In this document: positions 6,947 through 17,065 of the stretch, piece by piece
How the letters are laid out: each line of letters starts with the position of its first letter
How positions within the stretch are numbered: the stretch's first letter is position 1
Position numbers and translations under genes: made by a program
NCBI GenBank assembly: GCA_000756795.1
Contig: CCSI01000005.1
Span: 1-64,000, forward strand
Direction of reading: 5' to 3'
Length of the DNA: 64,000 nucleotides
DNA from: Qipengyuania vulgaris
Lineage (GTDB): Bacteria > Pseudomonadota > Alphaproteobacteria > Sphingomonadales > Sphingomonadaceae
The notes under the pieces: model-generated
What the model was told of the DNA's origin: nothing
Seen by the model: only the letters and a program-made list of their open reading frames with translations
The model's database searches: none

Positions 6947-9043
6947 ATGAGCAATTACGTGACGCGCGCCGGTATCGAGGTCGACCGGGAGCTTGCCACA
7001 TTCGTCGAGGGTGACGTTCTGCCCCCGCTGGGCAAGGAGGCGGAAGCTTTCTGGCAGGGCTTCGCCGCGCTGCTGGGCGAGTTCGCCCCGCGCAATGCTG
7101 CGCTGCTGCAAAGGCGCGAGGATTTGCAGGCGAGAATCGATGGCTGGCACATTGAGCGCAAGGGGCAGCCGCATGATGCGGGTGCCTATCGCAGCTTTCT
7201 CGAAGACATCGGATATCTCGTCCCCGAGCCGGGCGAGTTCACCATCGGCACCGAGAACGTCGACCCCGAGATTGCCACCATGGCGGGGCCGCAGCTGGTC
7301 GTCCCCATCCTCAATGCGCGCTTCCTGCTGAACGCGGCCAATGCGCGCTGGGGCAGCCTTTACGACGCTTTCTACGGCACCGACGCGCTCGACGCGCCGC
7401 CCGCAAGGCCGGGTGGGTACGACGAGGCACGCGGCGCGGCAGTGATAGCCGAGGGCCGCAAATTCCTCGACGAGACCTTGCCGCTGGTGGACCAGAGCTG
7501 GACCGATATTGCCGGCGAGAACGACTTGAAGCTGAAGGACGGGAGCCAGTGGGTCGGGCGCACCGAAAAAGGGCTGCTGTTCCGCAACAACGGCCTCCAC
7601 ATCGAAGTGCAGTTCGACCGCGAGAGCGCCATCGGAAAGACCGACAAGGCGGGCATTTCGGACATCGTGCTCGAAGCCGCTCTGACCACGATTGCCGATT
7701 GCGAGGATTCGGTGGCGGCGGTCGATGCCGAGGACAAGCTCACCGCCTATCGCAACTGGCTAGGCATCATCCGCGGCGATTTGTCGGAGAGTTTCGAGAA
7801 GGGTGGGACGACACTCACCCGCGAACTGGCGGGCGATGTCACTTACAAGAGTGCTGACGGTACGGAGCATGCGCTCCCCGGCCGCAGCCTGATGTTCGTG
7901 CGCAATGTGGGCCACCTCATGACCAATCCGGCCATGCTGTGGGATGGCAAGGAGATACCCGAGGGCATTCTCGACGCGGTAATGACCAGCGCCATCTCGG
8001 CGCAGGACGTCGCCGGGCTGGGTAAATACGGCAACAGCAAGAAGGGCAGCATCTATATCGTGAAGCCCAAGATGCACGGGCCGGAGGAATGCGCATTCAC
8101 CAACGACCTTTTCGATGCGGTCGAGGATTTGCTGGGCCTGCCGCGCCACACCATCAAGGTCGGCGTGATGGACGAGGAGCGTCGCACCTCGGCAAACCTT
8201 GCCGCCTGCATCCATGCGGTGAAGGACCGTATCGTCTTTATCAACACCGGCTTCCTCGACCGCACGGGCGACGAAATCCATACCTCGATGCAAGCCGGTC
8301 CGATGATGCGCAAGGGCGAGATGAAGGGCAGCGCATGGCTGAAAGCCTATGAGGCTCGCAATGTCGGCATCGGCCTCGCGCATGGCCTTTCGGGCCGCGC
8401 ACAGATCGGCAAGGGCATGTGGGCCGCGCCCGACCTCATGGGCCAGATGATGCTGGAGAAAATCGGGCACCTTCGCGCCGGGGCCAACACGGCATGGGTG
8501 CCGAGCCCGACCGCGGCGACGCTCCACGCTATTCACTACCACCGCGAGGACGTGTTCGAAATCCAGCAAGGGCTGGGCGATGCGGCGAAGCTCGACGAAC
8601 TCCTCACCATCCCGCTAGCTGAGGGCACGAATTGGTCCGAGGATGAAATCCGCGAGGAGCTCGACAACAACTGCCAGGGCCTGCTCGGTTACGTGGTGCG
8701 CTGGGTCGACCAGGGCGTCGGCTGTTCCAAGGTGCCAGACATCAACGACGTCGGCCTGATGGAAGACCGTGCGACGCTGCGCATCTCCAGCCAGCACATC
8801 GCCAACTGGCTGCTCCACGGGGTTATCTCGGAGGCACAGGTACTCGATTCGCTCAGTCGGATGGCAGCCAAGGTGGACGAGCAGAACGCTGGCGACCCCT
8901 TCTACGAGCCTTTGCTTGAAAATCCCGACGGTGCGGCGTTCAGCGCGGCCAAGGACCTGATTTTCAAGGGTGTCGAGCAGCCCAGCGGCTATACCGAGCC
9001 GCTGCTGCACCAGTGGCGCCTCGCGAAGAAGGCAAGATGCTGA
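6947..9043 (+). CDS. glcB: Malate synthase G
   Basis: The 698-residue single-chain enzyme condenses glyoxylate with acetyl-CoA to malate, closing the glyoxylate bypass. Its length and the GlcB-specific beta-rich insert distinguish it from malate synthase A. Conserved blocks include [16 protein letters not shown], the segment [21 protein letters not shown], the Arg/Glu-rich catalytic region GIMDEER-like ([14 protein letters not shown]) and [21 protein letters not shown]. The ATG at 6947 follows AGAGGAG. The gene is monocistronic and divergent from the ast operon. It would support growth on acetate or fatty acids; isocitrate lyase is not in this window. Confidence 0.98.
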   Translation: MSNYVTRAGIEVDRELATFVEGDVLPPLGKEAEAFWQGFAALLGEFAPRNAALLQRREDLQARIDGWHIERKGQPHDAGAYRSFLEDIGYLVPEPGEFTIGTENVDPEIATMAGPQLVVPILNARFLLNAANARWGSLYDAFYGTDALDAPPARPGGYDEARGAAVIAEGRKFLDETLPLVDQSWTDIAGENDLKLKDGSQWVGRTEKGLLFRNNGLHIEVQFDRESAIGKTDKAGISDIVLEAALTTIADCEDSVAAVDAEDKLTAYRNWLGIIRGDLSESFEKGGTTLTRELAGDVTYKSADGTEHALPGRSLMFVRNVGHLMTNPAMLWDGKEIPEGILDAVMTSAISAQDVAGLGKYGNSKKGSIYIVKPKMHGPEECAFTNDLFDAVEDLLGLPRHTIKVGVMDEERRTSANLAACIHAVKDRIVFINTGFLDRTGDEIHTSMQAGPMMRKGEMKGSAWLKAYEARNVGIGLAHGLSGRAQIGKGMWAAPDLMGQMMLEKIGHLRAGANTAWVPSPTAATLHAIHYHREDVFEIQQGLGDAAKLDELLTIPLAEGTNWSEDEIREELDNNCQGLLGYVVRWVDQGVGCSKVPDINDVGLMEDRATLRISSQHIANWLLHGVISEAQVLDSLSRMAAKVDEQNAGDPFYEPLLENPDGAAFSAAKDLIFKGVEQPSGYTEPLLHQWRLAKKARC

Positions 9044-9116
9044 AAGCGCCATCAAGCATATGGTAAAGCTTTGCGGCTAGGACTGCCTCTCAATACGAAT
9101 TGAAAGGTCGCCCGGC

Positions 9117-9668
9117 TTGTCCGCCGAAGTTCACCAGAAACGCAGAGAAGAACGCGTCGACTTGCACGTGCGCGCGAGTGTGCACTCGCAGCCGGGTGCC
9201 GGAGTCGTGCGCCTGTGCAACATGTCGCCCATCGGGGCGCTCATAGAAGGCGAGACGCTACCGCTGGTGGGCTACGAGGTCGAACTGCGGCGCGGCGCGC
9301 TGTCGGTGCCAGGAAAGATTGTCTGGCGCAGCGGCGAGCAGGCGGGTGTATCCTTCAGCCAGCGCACCGTGGTCGAGGACTGGTTCCCCGATGCCGAGGC
9401 ACAGCAATCGGTAGACAATGCCTTCCGGCGTATCATGGACGAGATGAGCGAGCGCGGGCCGGTCCGCGAAAGCAATGCGCCGCTGCACAACAGCTACATC
9501 ACCGCCGACGACATGCACCGCGTGGCAGGCTCGCTCGACGATTTGGCGGACAACCTTGCTGACGACCCTGAACTGATCATGCGCCTGTCGGAAGAATTGC
9601 AGACGCTCGACATCGCCGCGCAATTGCTGCGCAAGCTCGCCCAGCAGGAACGTGCGCGGCTGGGTTAG
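9117..9668 (+). CDS. PilZ-domain protein
   Basis: The 183-residue protein has an N-terminal PilZ domain: the RREERVDL arginine box near residue 9, then the NMSPIGALIEG motif (D/NxSxxG) near 39, the two elements that bind cyclic di-GMP. The C-terminal half is helical and Glu/Leu-rich (DLADNLADDPELIMRLSEELQTLDIAAQLLRKL). The start is a TTG at 9117 preceded by AAAGG about 9 bases away; no ATG precedes the PilZ arginines. It probably relays c-di-GMP levels to an unidentified partner. It ends 4 bases into the convergent rsmA. Confidence 0.85.
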   Translation: MSAEVHQKRREERVDLHVRASVHSQPGAGVVRLCNMSPIGALIEGETLPLVGYEVELRRGALSVPGKIVWRSGEQAGVSFSQRTVVEDWFPDAEAQQSVDNAFRRIMDEMSERGPVRESNAPLHNSYITADDMHRVAGSLDDLADNLADDPELIMRLSEELQTLDIAAQLLRKLAQQERARLG

Positions 9669-10486
9669 CTGAGCGCGCGGGCCAGCGCGACGAAATCGGA
9701 GACTTCCAGCGTTTCAGCGCGGCGTTGCGGGTCGATGCCGATGCTTTCCAGCGCCTCGACCGCGCCGGGTATGCCCTTCAGGCTCTGGCGGAGCATCTTG
9801 CGGCGCTGGCCGAAGGCGGCCTCGGTCACGCGTTCAAGGACCTTGGCCGACACGCCTTCGGGCATGGCCGCCGGTTCGACATGGACGATGGCGCTCATGA
9901 CCTTGGGCGGCGGCGTGAAGGCACTGCGGTGGACTTTCATCGCGAGCTTCGCCAACCCCCGCCACTGGGCGAGAACGGCGAGGCGTCCATAGGCGGACAC
10001 GCCCGGCTTGGCGACGATGCGCTGGGCGACTTCCTGCTGGAACATCAGCGTCAGCGAAGTCCAGAGCGGCGGCCACTGTTCGCCGCCCATCCAGCGCGTG
10101 AACAGAGCGGTGCCTACATTGTAGGGCAGGTTGGAGAGGATGGCGTAAGGCTCGCCGCCCATGATTTCGTCATGACTGAGCTTGAGCGCATCGCCCTGGA
10201 TGACTTCGAGCTTGCCGGGGAAGGCTTCGCCCAGTTCGGCCAGCGCGGGAAGGCAGCGCTGGTCCATTTCGATGGCGGTGACCTGTGCGCCGGCGCGCAA
10301 GAGGGCGCGGGTCAGACCACCCGGACCGGGCCCGATTTCGAGCACGCGGCGGCCTTCGAGACTGCCGGGCAGCGCCGCGATGCGGTCGAGCAATTGTTCG
10401 TCGAAGAGGAAGTTCTGGCCCAGCGCCTTGCTGGCCGAGAGGCAATGGCGGGCGATGACTTCGCGCAAAGGGGGCAGGTCAGCCAT
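9665..10486 (-). CDS. rsmA: 16S rRNA (adenine1518-N6/1519-N6)-dimethyltransferase
   Basis: The 273-residue KsgA/RsmA enzyme dimethylates A1518 and A1519 in helix 45 during late 30S assembly. The start ATG at 10486 gives MADLPPLREVIARH. The AdoMet-binding motif EIGPGPGGLT and the catalytic NLPYNVGT motif (N-L-P-Y) are clear, followed by the small C-terminal helical domain (EAAFGQRRKMLRQSL). It overlaps the pdxA stop by 8 bases and is the last gene of lptD-surA-pdxA-rsmA, an order also known in Enterobacteria. Confidence 0.97.
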   Translation of the reverse strand: MADLPPLREVIARHCLSASKALGQNFLFDEQLLDRIAALPGSLEGRRVLEIGPGPGGLTRALLRAGAQVTAIEMDQRCLPALAELGEAFPGKLEVIQGDALKLSHDEIMGGEPYAILSNLPYNVGTALFTRWMGGEQWPPLWTSLTLMFQQEVAQRIVAKPGVSAYGRLAVLAQWRGLAKLAMKVHRSAFTPPPKVMSAIVHVEPAAMPEGVSAKVLERVTEAAFGQRRKMLRQSLKGIPGAVEALESIGIDPQRRAETLEVSDFVALARALS

Positions 10487-11492
10487 CCGCCGCGCGCCGC
10501 GCCGCCATCTCTCCGGCCATGCGCAGGGCAGCAATCATCGCGCCAGCATCAGCCTTGCCCTTGCCCGCGATGTCGAAGGCGGTGCCGTGGTCGGGACTGG
10601 TGCGGACAATCGGCAGGCCGAGCGTGACATTGACGCCTTCGTCGAAATCGAGCGTCTTGAGCGGAATGAGCGCCTGGTCGTGATACATCGCCAGCGCGAC
10701 GTCGTATTTCTTGCGAGCGCGCGGTGTGAACAATGCATCGCCCGGATGCGGGCCGGTGATATCGAGCCCTTCGGCTTCAAGCTGGTCGACCGCAGGGGTG
10801 ATGACCCGCTGTTCCTCATCTCCGAACCGTCCGTTCTCTCCTGCGTGGGGGTTGAGGCCGCAGACCGCGATGCGCGGGCGGGCAATGCCGAAGTCGCGCT
10901 TGAGCGCCTCGTTCACGATGCGCGCGCGGTGCAGGATGAGGTCCTTGGTCAGCCTCCCCGACACCTCTTCCAGCGCGCAATGCACGGTCAGCGGCACGGC
11001 GCGCAGCGATGGGCCGGCGAGCATCATCACCGCGTCCTCGCGCTCTTTCCCGCAGGCATCGGCAAGGAATTCGGTCTGACCCGGCTGGGTGAAGCCGACC
11101 ATCGCAAGGTCGGTCTTGGAGATGGGCGCAGTCACCAGCGCGGCGGCTTCGCCGAGAGCTGTACGGCCCGCGCCGTCGACCAGCGAATGCAAGGCAAGAT
11201 GCGCGCCCGACTGGTCTGGCTGGCCGGGTGTATAAGCCGCATCATCGCTTCCGAGCACGGGGATGGCGGTCTTGAAGACCTCCATCGCCTGTTCGGGAGA
11301 AGCGATGCGCTCAATCTCGACGTGCAATCCGCGTGCCTTCGCAGCATCGGCAAGCACTTGTGCCCCGCCGACCACGAAGAAGGCCGGCAGTTTCTCGATA
11401 TCCCGGTCTATCCAGGACTGGGTGATGATTTCGGGCCCGATTCCCGCCGGATCGCCCAGCGATACCGCGAGGGGGCGAGAGAGCGCGCTCAA
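10479..11492 (-). CDS. pdxA: 4-hydroxythreonine-4-phosphate dehydrogenase PdxA
   Basis: The 337-residue enzyme oxidises 4-phosphohydroxy-L-threonine in deoxyxylulose-dependent vitamin B6 synthesis. Signatures are VSLGDPAGIGPEI at the N terminus, the substrate segment VTAPISK, the metal-site HPGD-like run ITGPHPGDALF, MYHDQALIPLK and TSPDHGTAFDIAGKG. The start is TTG at 11492, embedded in the surA stop as TTGA, so translation is coupled to surA. The stop lies 8 bases inside rsmA. Confidence 0.97.
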   Translation of the reverse strand: MSALSRPLAVSLGDPAGIGPEIITQSWIDRDIEKLPAFFVVGGAQVLADAAKARGLHVEIERIASPEQAMEVFKTAIPVLGSDDAAYTPGQPDQSGAHLALHSLVDGAGRTALGEAAALVTAPISKTDLAMVGFTQPGQTEFLADACGKEREDAVMMLAGPSLRAVPLTVHCALEEVSGRLTKDLILHRARIVNEALKRDFGIARPRIAVCGLNPHAGENGRFGDEEQRVITPAVDQLEAEGLDITGPHPGDALFTPRARKKYDVALAMYHDQALIPLKTLDFDEGVNVTLGLPIVRTSPDHGTAFDIAGKGKADAGAMIAALRMAGEMAARRAADG

Positions 11493-12832
11493 TTGTATTC
11501 GATGTAGGCGTCGTTACGCAGGTCGCGCAGGTAACGCTGGGCTGCCTTGGCGATACGTTCGTCTTCGATCTGTGCCATGACCTCATCGAAGCTCGGTCCG
11601 CCGGTCACTTCCGGATCGTCGCGGCCGCAGAGCATCAACACGCGCACGCCTTCCTCGACACCGCCGAAGGGAGGGGTGGCTTCGCCGACTTGAAGGTTCA
11701 ACATGACGTTCTGCAGCTGCTCGGGCAGGGCACGAGCGCGAATGGAGTCGTTGTTCACGACGCTGGCATCGAGCGAGGCTGCGATTTCGTCGGCACTGCC
11801 GCAACCGCGCATGCCCTTTACACCTTCGATGAAGGTCTGGAGCTTGGCCTGGTTGGCTTCCTGCGATGCAGAAGGATCGAAGGTGATCTGGATCTGCTTG
11901 AGGCTGAGCATGGCATCGCGCGGGTCGGCCATCAGCACCTGGCGCTTGTCGCGAAGGTAGACGATCCAGTAACCGCCCGGGATCTTGATCGGACCCACGA
12001 GCTGGCCAGCGGTCATGCCCGAAACCACGGTTTCGAGCTGCGCGTCCTTGAGCTGGGGCAAGTGCAGCCAGCCGAGGTCACCGCCGACGGCTGCCGTCGA
12101 GGCTTCGGAGAACTGGCGGGCATAGGCAACGAAGCTGCCGCCCTGCTGGAGCTGCTCGACAATCTTCTTGGCGTTGGCTTCGACCGCGGCCTGGTTTTCC
12201 TGGTTGGCCGAGAGATAGATTTCCCAGATCCAGTATTCGTCCGTGCCCTTCGATTCGTTCAACCGGCGCATCACTTCGTTGACCTCTTCGGCAGAGACAT
12301 TGACGAAGTAGGCGACCTTCTGCCGCAGCAGGCGCTGCCAGGCGAGTTCGCCGCGGATCTGGCGCTTGAGCGAGGCTTCGGAGGAACCGATCGACTGAAG
12401 CTGGTTCTTCATGTCCTCGGGCAGCTGGCCGTTCTGCGCCGCGACGCGGGCGTAGGTCTGGTTCACCTCGGCATCGGAAATGACGATTTCGTCGGCTTCG
12501 GCGGCCTGGATCTGCAAGGTCTCGTCGATGAGATTGCGCAGGACCTGGGCGCGCACACGCTGCATTTCCTCGGGCGAAATTTCGCGCTCATTCGCATTTA
12601 CCAGCAGGGCCACGCGCTGATCGAGGTCGGTACCGGTGATGACATAGCCGTTCACCACCGCCGTCGCGCGGCGGACGTTCGAATCGGGATTGGCCAGCAT
12701 GGTCGGCTGGTCGGGCAGGCCGAGCGGGTTCGCTTCGACCGGAGCACCTTGCGCGTTGAGGGCAGGGGCAGCGGCGGAAAGGCCGATGGCAGCGGTGAGA
12801 CCAAGCAGTTTCGATGCGATATGTGCGTTCAC
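11489..12832 (-). CDS. surA: Periplasmic chaperone/peptidyl-prolyl isomerase SurA
   Basis: The 447-residue protein has a signal peptide cleaved near residue 27 (ALNAQG). The SurA N-terminal chaperone domain follows (about 55-200, including the GYVITGTDLDQRVALL motif), then one parvulin domain (about 205-310, GGSFVAYARQFSEA...GGDLGWL). The C-terminal part contains LKQIQITF. It escorts beta-barrel proteins such as LptD, encoded just upstream, to the BAM machinery. Genes are co-oriented with a 128-base gap holding a hairpin. Confidence 0.95.
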   Translation of the reverse strand: MNAHIASKLLGLTAAIGLSAAAPALNAQGAPVEANPLGLPDQPTMLANPDSNVRRATAVVNGYVITGTDLDQRVALLVNANEREISPEEMQRVRAQVLRNLIDETLQIQAAEADEIVISDAEVNQTYARVAAQNGQLPEDMKNQLQSIGSSEASLKRQIRGELAWQRLLRQKVAYFVNVSAEEVNEVMRRLNESKGTDEYWIWEIYLSANQENQAAVEANAKKIVEQLQQGGSFVAYARQFSEASTAAVGGDLGWLHLPQLKDAQLETVVSGMTAGQLVGPIKIPGGYWIVYLRDKRQVLMADPRDAMLSLKQIQITFDPSASQEANQAKLQTFIEGVKGMRGCGSADEIAASLDASVVNNDSIRARALPEQLQNVMLNLQVGEATPPFGGVEEGVRVLMLCGRDDPEVTGGPSFDEVMAQIEDERIAKAAQRYLRDLRNDAYIEYN

Positions 12833-12929
12833 GCGTATAAATTCCCAAGCGGCGCCTGTTTGCGCCAGGATGAGCCCGGCTGTGCCTTATCGAGGCTTAA
12901 CCGTAGCTGATTGCGGCGCGGCGGATAGC

Positions 12930-12953
12930 GTGTTTGGCACGCTCTGCCAACAC
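12930..12953 (-). other. Hairpin in the lptD-surA gap
   Basis: TTGGCA (12934-12939) pairs with TGCCAA (12945-12950) around CGCTC. The stem extends by GTG/CAC across a one-base bulge. It begins directly after the lptD stop on the transcript, without a T-run, so attenuation or mRNA processing is more likely than full termination. Confidence 0.45.
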
Positions 12954-12960
12954 GTGCCCC

Positions 12961-15321
12961 TCAACGAAAGCCCAGATTCTTCAGGCTGAAATAGAGCTGG
13001 AAGGTATCGCCCCTGCGCGCGTCGCCTGCCGACACGTAGTCGCGCCGCCATGTTGCGCCCAGTTCGAGGCAATCGTCCTGATAAGCAACGCCGAGGCGGG
13101 TGCGGATCGGCTGGAAGCCGTCGCTCGACAAGGTCGGGTCTTCCTCGCGATCGGTCAGGTTGAAGACGCCCGAACCGAAGACCGACCAATAATTCGCAAA
13201 GGCGACGCGCACGGCAGCGCGCAGTTCCTCGCGGTCCTGCAAATCCTCCACCGTGTCGATGTCACGATTGAGGCGCAGGTAGCCGACCTCGGCATAAGTC
13301 CGGCTGGTACCGATGGTCGCGTCGAATTCGTTGCGGCGGATCGCAAGATTGTCCTTGTCGAGCCGGTAGCGGTGCGCGAGCTTGAGGAAATCGCGATAGC
13401 GCACCTCGGTTCGCCCGACGAAATCGCTTACCTTCTCGGACAGACCGGTACCGTCGGGAAGAATTTCGCGGTCATTGTCGAGGCGATAGGACTGGCCCAG
13501 AGTGGTGAACACCTCCAGCCCGGGACGACGCAGCTTCCAGTCGAAGCCGTAGGTCACGCGGGCACCATCCTCGATACGGTCGTAGCCGGGGAAGCGGTTG
13601 AGCGCGAAAAGGTTGGAATCTTCCAGATCGACGGCGCGCGCATCCTCGTTAGGGATGGCGAGGTTCTTGATGTCGGGTGTGACCACGAATTGCACGCGCG
13701 GGGTGAAGACCTGCTCGCCGCCAAACAATTCGCCGACAAATGGCCATTCGACATCGACCGCGCCTAGCGCCACGCCGCGCGTCTCCCAGCCCTCGTTCCC
13801 GCGATAGGAGGGGGTCGGGTTCAGCAGATTGCCGTCAGAATGGTAGACATCGCCGCGTACGAGCCCGGTGAGGGTGAACACCTGTCCCATGCCGGTGATG
13901 CGCTTCTTGCTCCACTGGGCCTTGGCAAAGGCCCGCTCGGTTTCCTGACCCAGCTTGCGGATGATGGCGAGGCTGTTGAGCTGCAATTCGAGCTGTCCGC
14001 CCGCAATGGGGTCGGTCAGCCGCTTGCGATAATCGAGCACCGGCAGGGCAATCGGGACACGCTCCTGCTCCTGGTTGAGGCGCAGGGTCTGGGTCGCCCA
14101 GCCGGCGAGCGAGAAATAGCTGTCGGCGTCGATACGCTCGAGATTGACGGTCGAACGCAGCCGGTCGTCGCGGCTGATGTCGTAGCGGCGCAGGAAGGTC
14201 TTGTCGCTGACCACGCGCACCGATCCGGTGAGGCTCCAATTGGGATTAAACTGGAACTTGCCGTTGGCAAAAATATAGCCGCGCGGGTCCGCCTCGGAGG
14301 TGTTGGTAAGGCCAGTGAAATCCGAAATGCGGCGGCTGTGGGTGGCATAACCGGTAATCTGGTAAGCACCCTTGTCGGTCAGTTGCCGCCACTGGGCCGA
14401 GACCATCGGCGTGGTCTTGGAAAACAGATAGGCTGAAAGGGTGAGGTCCTTGTTATCGGCCATGCGCAGGTAATAGCTGCCCGAGACCTCGACGCCGTTG
14501 CTTTCCGAAATACGGATGTCGGGAACGAGGAAGCCCGACACGCCGCCATCGTCGGTGCGCACCGAAAGGCCGGGCAGCGGGATGAGCCGCGCGCCGAACA
14601 GTTCGAGGTATGCGCCCTTGAATTTCACCTTCGCTTCGGAAGGGTCATAGGTCACGCGATCGGCGGTGATGCGCCAGCTCGGATCCTTGTCGCAGCCGTC
14701 GGGCGTGGTCACCGCGCAGGCGCTGTATGCGGCCTCTTCGAGCAGGATGGTGCCGTCGCTTTCGCGCACGCCCTTGTTCGCCGCCAGCCTGCCGCCTGCG
14801 CGCAGGGCGAGGAGCAAATCCTCCATCGCGCCTGCTTCGAATTCGTCGGTCAGCTCGACCTGCTCGGTGTAGAGCTGGTTGCCGTTTTCATCGACGAAGC
14901 GGACATTGCCGCTGGCAAGGATGACCCCGGTGCGCTGGCTCCAGCTGACCGAATCGGCGCGGAGCGAGCGGTCGCCCGATTGCAGGACGACATTGCCTTC
15001 CGCCGTGGTGACATCGGCATCGGAATCGTAGCTCAGAACATCGGCTGCAAAGGAAATCTGGCGTTCGCCCGCTTCGTTGAACTCGGGCAGGGCTGGCGGC
15101 AGGTCACCCTCGGCCACGATGACGACTGGCTCTTCGATACCCTCGGGAGGCGGCGGCAAATCGCTCGGGTCTTCGCCTTCGGGCTGCTCGACAGTGCCGG
15201 CACCGGTCGCCGCGCCATCCTGCGCAAAAGCGGGAGCGGATGCCATGAGGGCGATTGCGGCGCTCGCAGTCCCCAGCAGGTGCACGGCATCATGTGAGGT
15301 TTTGGACGCGTCCCGGAGCAT
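12961..15321 (-). CDS. lptD: LPS-assembly outer-membrane protein LptD
   Basis: The 786-residue protein starts at the ATG at 15321 and has a signal peptide cleaved near Ala33 (PAFAQDG). A Pro/Glu-rich linker precedes the periplasmic OstA/LptA-like jellyroll (about 95-300, SYDSDADVTTAEGNVVLQSGD). The C-terminal beta-barrel (LptD_C) ends in the aromatic YFSLKNLGFR. With LptE it inserts lipopolysaccharide into the outer leaflet. Longer in-frame starts exist upstream but would enter the divergent pepA. First gene of the lptD-surA-pdxA-rsmA operon. Confidence 0.95.
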   Translation of the reverse strand: MLRDASKTSHDAVHLLGTASAAIALMASAPAFAQDGAATGAGTVEQPEGEDPSDLPPPPEGIEEPVVIVAEGDLPPALPEFNEAGERQISFAADVLSYDSDADVTTAEGNVVLQSGDRSLRADSVSWSQRTGVILASGNVRFVDENGNQLYTEQVELTDEFEAGAMEDLLLALRAGGRLAANKGVRESDGTILLEEAAYSACAVTTPDGCDKDPSWRITADRVTYDPSEAKVKFKGAYLELFGARLIPLPGLSVRTDDGGVSGFLVPDIRISESNGVEVSGSYYLRMADNKDLTLSAYLFSKTTPMVSAQWRQLTDKGAYQITGYATHSRRISDFTGLTNTSEADPRGYIFANGKFQFNPNWSLTGSVRVVSDKTFLRRYDISRDDRLRSTVNLERIDADSYFSLAGWATQTLRLNQEQERVPIALPVLDYRKRLTDPIAGGQLELQLNSLAIIRKLGQETERAFAKAQWSKKRITGMGQVFTLTGLVRGDVYHSDGNLLNPTPSYRGNEGWETRGVALGAVDVEWPFVGELFGGEQVFTPRVQFVVTPDIKNLAIPNEDARAVDLEDSNLFALNRFPGYDRIEDGARVTYGFDWKLRRPGLEVFTTLGQSYRLDNDREILPDGTGLSEKVSDFVGRTEVRYRDFLKLAHRYRLDKDNLAIRRNEFDATIGTSRTYAEVGYLRLNRDIDTVEDLQDREELRAAVRVAFANYWSVFGSGVFNLTDREEDPTLSSDGFQPIRTRLGVAYQDDCLELGATWRRDYVSAGDARRGDTFQLYFSLKNLGFR

Positions 15322-15421
15322 GGCTTGCCTATCGCACCGGCCACGCCTAATCGCAATCGCGTTCATCCGGGCTGCCCACGATTTGGGCTGTGGCCCGTCA
15401 ATAGAGAATTCGGGAGAATCC

Positions 15422-16879
15422 ATGAAAATCCAGTTCAGCCAGTCCCGTCCGCAAGGCGCGCGCCTCATTGCGCATGTGGTCGACCAGGGCAAGCTTCCTT
15501 CCGCTACCAATGCCGCGATGCGCGCCGGGGCAGAGGCCGCACGCTTCAAGGGCAACCCGGGCCAGACCTTCGACGGTTTCGTGGAAGAGGGCGGCGAAGT
15601 GGCCCGTCTCGCGATTGCAGGTGCTGGCGACAAAAACTCCGAAGCGCGCCTTGCGAACCTCGAAAAGGCGGGCGCGGCGCTGACCGGCAAATTCCAGTCG
15701 ACCGGCGACAAGGACATGGTGCTCGACCTTTCGGAGAGCGGCCTTTCGGCACAGGAGGCGGCGCATGTTCTGCTCGGCCTGCGCCTGCGCAACTGGCGTT
15801 ATGACATCTATCGCACCAAGCTGAAGGATGAACAGAAGGTCACGCTCGAGAGCGTCACCGTCGTCGGCGCGCCCGAGGGCATCGAAGCCGCATGGGCCGA
15901 TGCCGAGGCGCTGGCAGAGGGCGTGGAATTCACCCGCGAACTCGTCACCGAGCCTGCCAACATCATCTATCCCGAAAGCTTCGTCGAGCGCTGCAAGGAG
16001 CGTTTCGAGGGTACGGGTGCGGAACTCATCGTCCTCGATGAGGATGAGATGACCAAGCTCGGCATGGGCTCTCTGCTCGGCGTCGGACAGGGTTCGGAAC
16101 GTGAATCGCGCATCCTCGCCATCCGCTGGAACGGCGGCGGCAGTGAAGCCCCGACCGCATTCGTCGGCAAGGGCGTGACTTTCGATACCGGCGGCATCTC
16201 CATCAAGCCCGGACCCGGCATGGAAGACATGAAGTGGGACATGGGCGGCGCAGGCGCGGTTGCGGGCGGCATGCTCGCGCTGGTGAAGCGCAAGGCCAAG
16301 GCAAACGTGGTCGGCGTGATGGGCCTTGTAGAAAACATGCCCGACGGCAATGCGCAGCGTCCGGGCGACGTGGTCACGAGCATGAACGGCCAGACCATCG
16401 AAATCCTCAATACCGATGCCGAAGGCCGCCTCGTGCTGGCCGATGCGCTGCATTGGACCCAGCAGGAATTCCAGCCTTCGCGCGTGGTCGATTTCGCCAC
16501 GCTCACCGGTGCCATCATCATCTCGCTCGGCCATGAATATGCCGGCCTGTTTTCGAACAACGACCAGCTTTCGAAGGACCTTGCCGAGGCTGGCGAGGCC
16601 GTGGGCGACAAGGTCTGGCGCATGCCGCTGGGCAAGGCCTACGACAAGCTCATCGACAGCCCCATTGCCGACATGAAGAACATCGGCGGCAAGGGCGCAG
16701 GCTCGATCACGGCGGCCCAGTTCCTCCAGCGCTTCATCGCCGACGATACGCCCTGGGCGCATATCGACATCGCCGGCATGGCGTGGTCGGACAAGCCCGG
16801 CCGCACCTGGGGCAAGGGAGCGACCGGCTACGGCGTGCGCCTCATCGACCGCCTCGTGTCCGACACGGCGGAAGGTTGA
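15422..16879 (+). CDS. pepA: Leucyl aminopeptidase (M17)
   Basis: The 485-residue cytosolic aminopeptidase has the small N-terminal domain to about residue 160, then the catalytic domain. The metal-binding Lys/Asp lie in GKGVTFDTGGISIKP, the DMGGAGAV segment follows, and the family signature NTDAEGRLVLADAL contains the catalytic carboxylates. The start is the ATG at 15422 after GGGAG; the open frame runs further upstream only through antisense sequence of lptD. It hydrolyses N-terminal Leu and other residues with two divalent metals. It diverges from lptD and is followed by the DUF2256-holC pair. Confidence 0.95.
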   Translation: MKIQFSQSRPQGARLIAHVVDQGKLPSATNAAMRAGAEAARFKGNPGQTFDGFVEEGGEVARLAIAGAGDKNSEARLANLEKAGAALTGKFQSTGDKDMVLDLSESGLSAQEAAHVLLGLRLRNWRYDIYRTKLKDEQKVTLESVTVVGAPEGIEAAWADAEALAEGVEFTRELVTEPANIIYPESFVERCKERFEGTGAELIVLDEDEMTKLGMGSLLGVGQGSERESRILAIRWNGGGSEAPTAFVGKGVTFDTGGISIKPGPGMEDMKWDMGGAGAVAGGMLALVKRKAKANVVGVMGLVENMPDGNAQRPGDVVTSMNGQTIEILNTDAEGRLVLADALHWTQQEFQPSRVVDFATLTGAIIISLGHEYAGLFSNNDQLSKDLAEAGEAVGDKVWRMPLGKAYDKLIDSPIADMKNIGGKGAGSITAAQFLQRFIADDTPWAHIDIAGMAWSDKPGRTWGKGATGYGVRLIDRLVSDTAEG

Positions 16880-16894
16880 GGCGACTGAAGCATC

Positions 16895-17053
16895 ATGGCG
16901 AGGATGAGGCGCAAGGCGGACCTTCCGACGAAGGTTTGCGCAACTTGCGGCCTCAACTTCGCCTGGCGCAAGAAATGGGCGCGCGATTGGGACAATGTGC
17001 GCTATTGCTCAGAGCGGTGCAGGCGGAATAAGTCTGCCGAACGGAGCGAGTAG
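16895..17053 (+). CDS. DUF2256 zinc-ribbon mini-protein (52 aa)
   Basis: Translates as a basic 52-residue protein with CATCG near residue 15 and CSERC near residue 38, i.e. a CxxC-x19-CxxxC-type zinc ribbon with the family core [22 protein letters not shown]2256 genes often neighbour photolyase-related genes; here a FeS photolyase lies about 27 kb away. The stop TAG abuts the GGGAGAG ribosome site of holC, so the two genes are probably coupled. Function unknown. Confidence 0.85.
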   Translation: MARMRRKADLPTKVCATCGLNFAWRKKWARDWDNVRYCSERCRRNKSAERSE

Positions 17054-17065
17054 GGAGAGCCTCCA

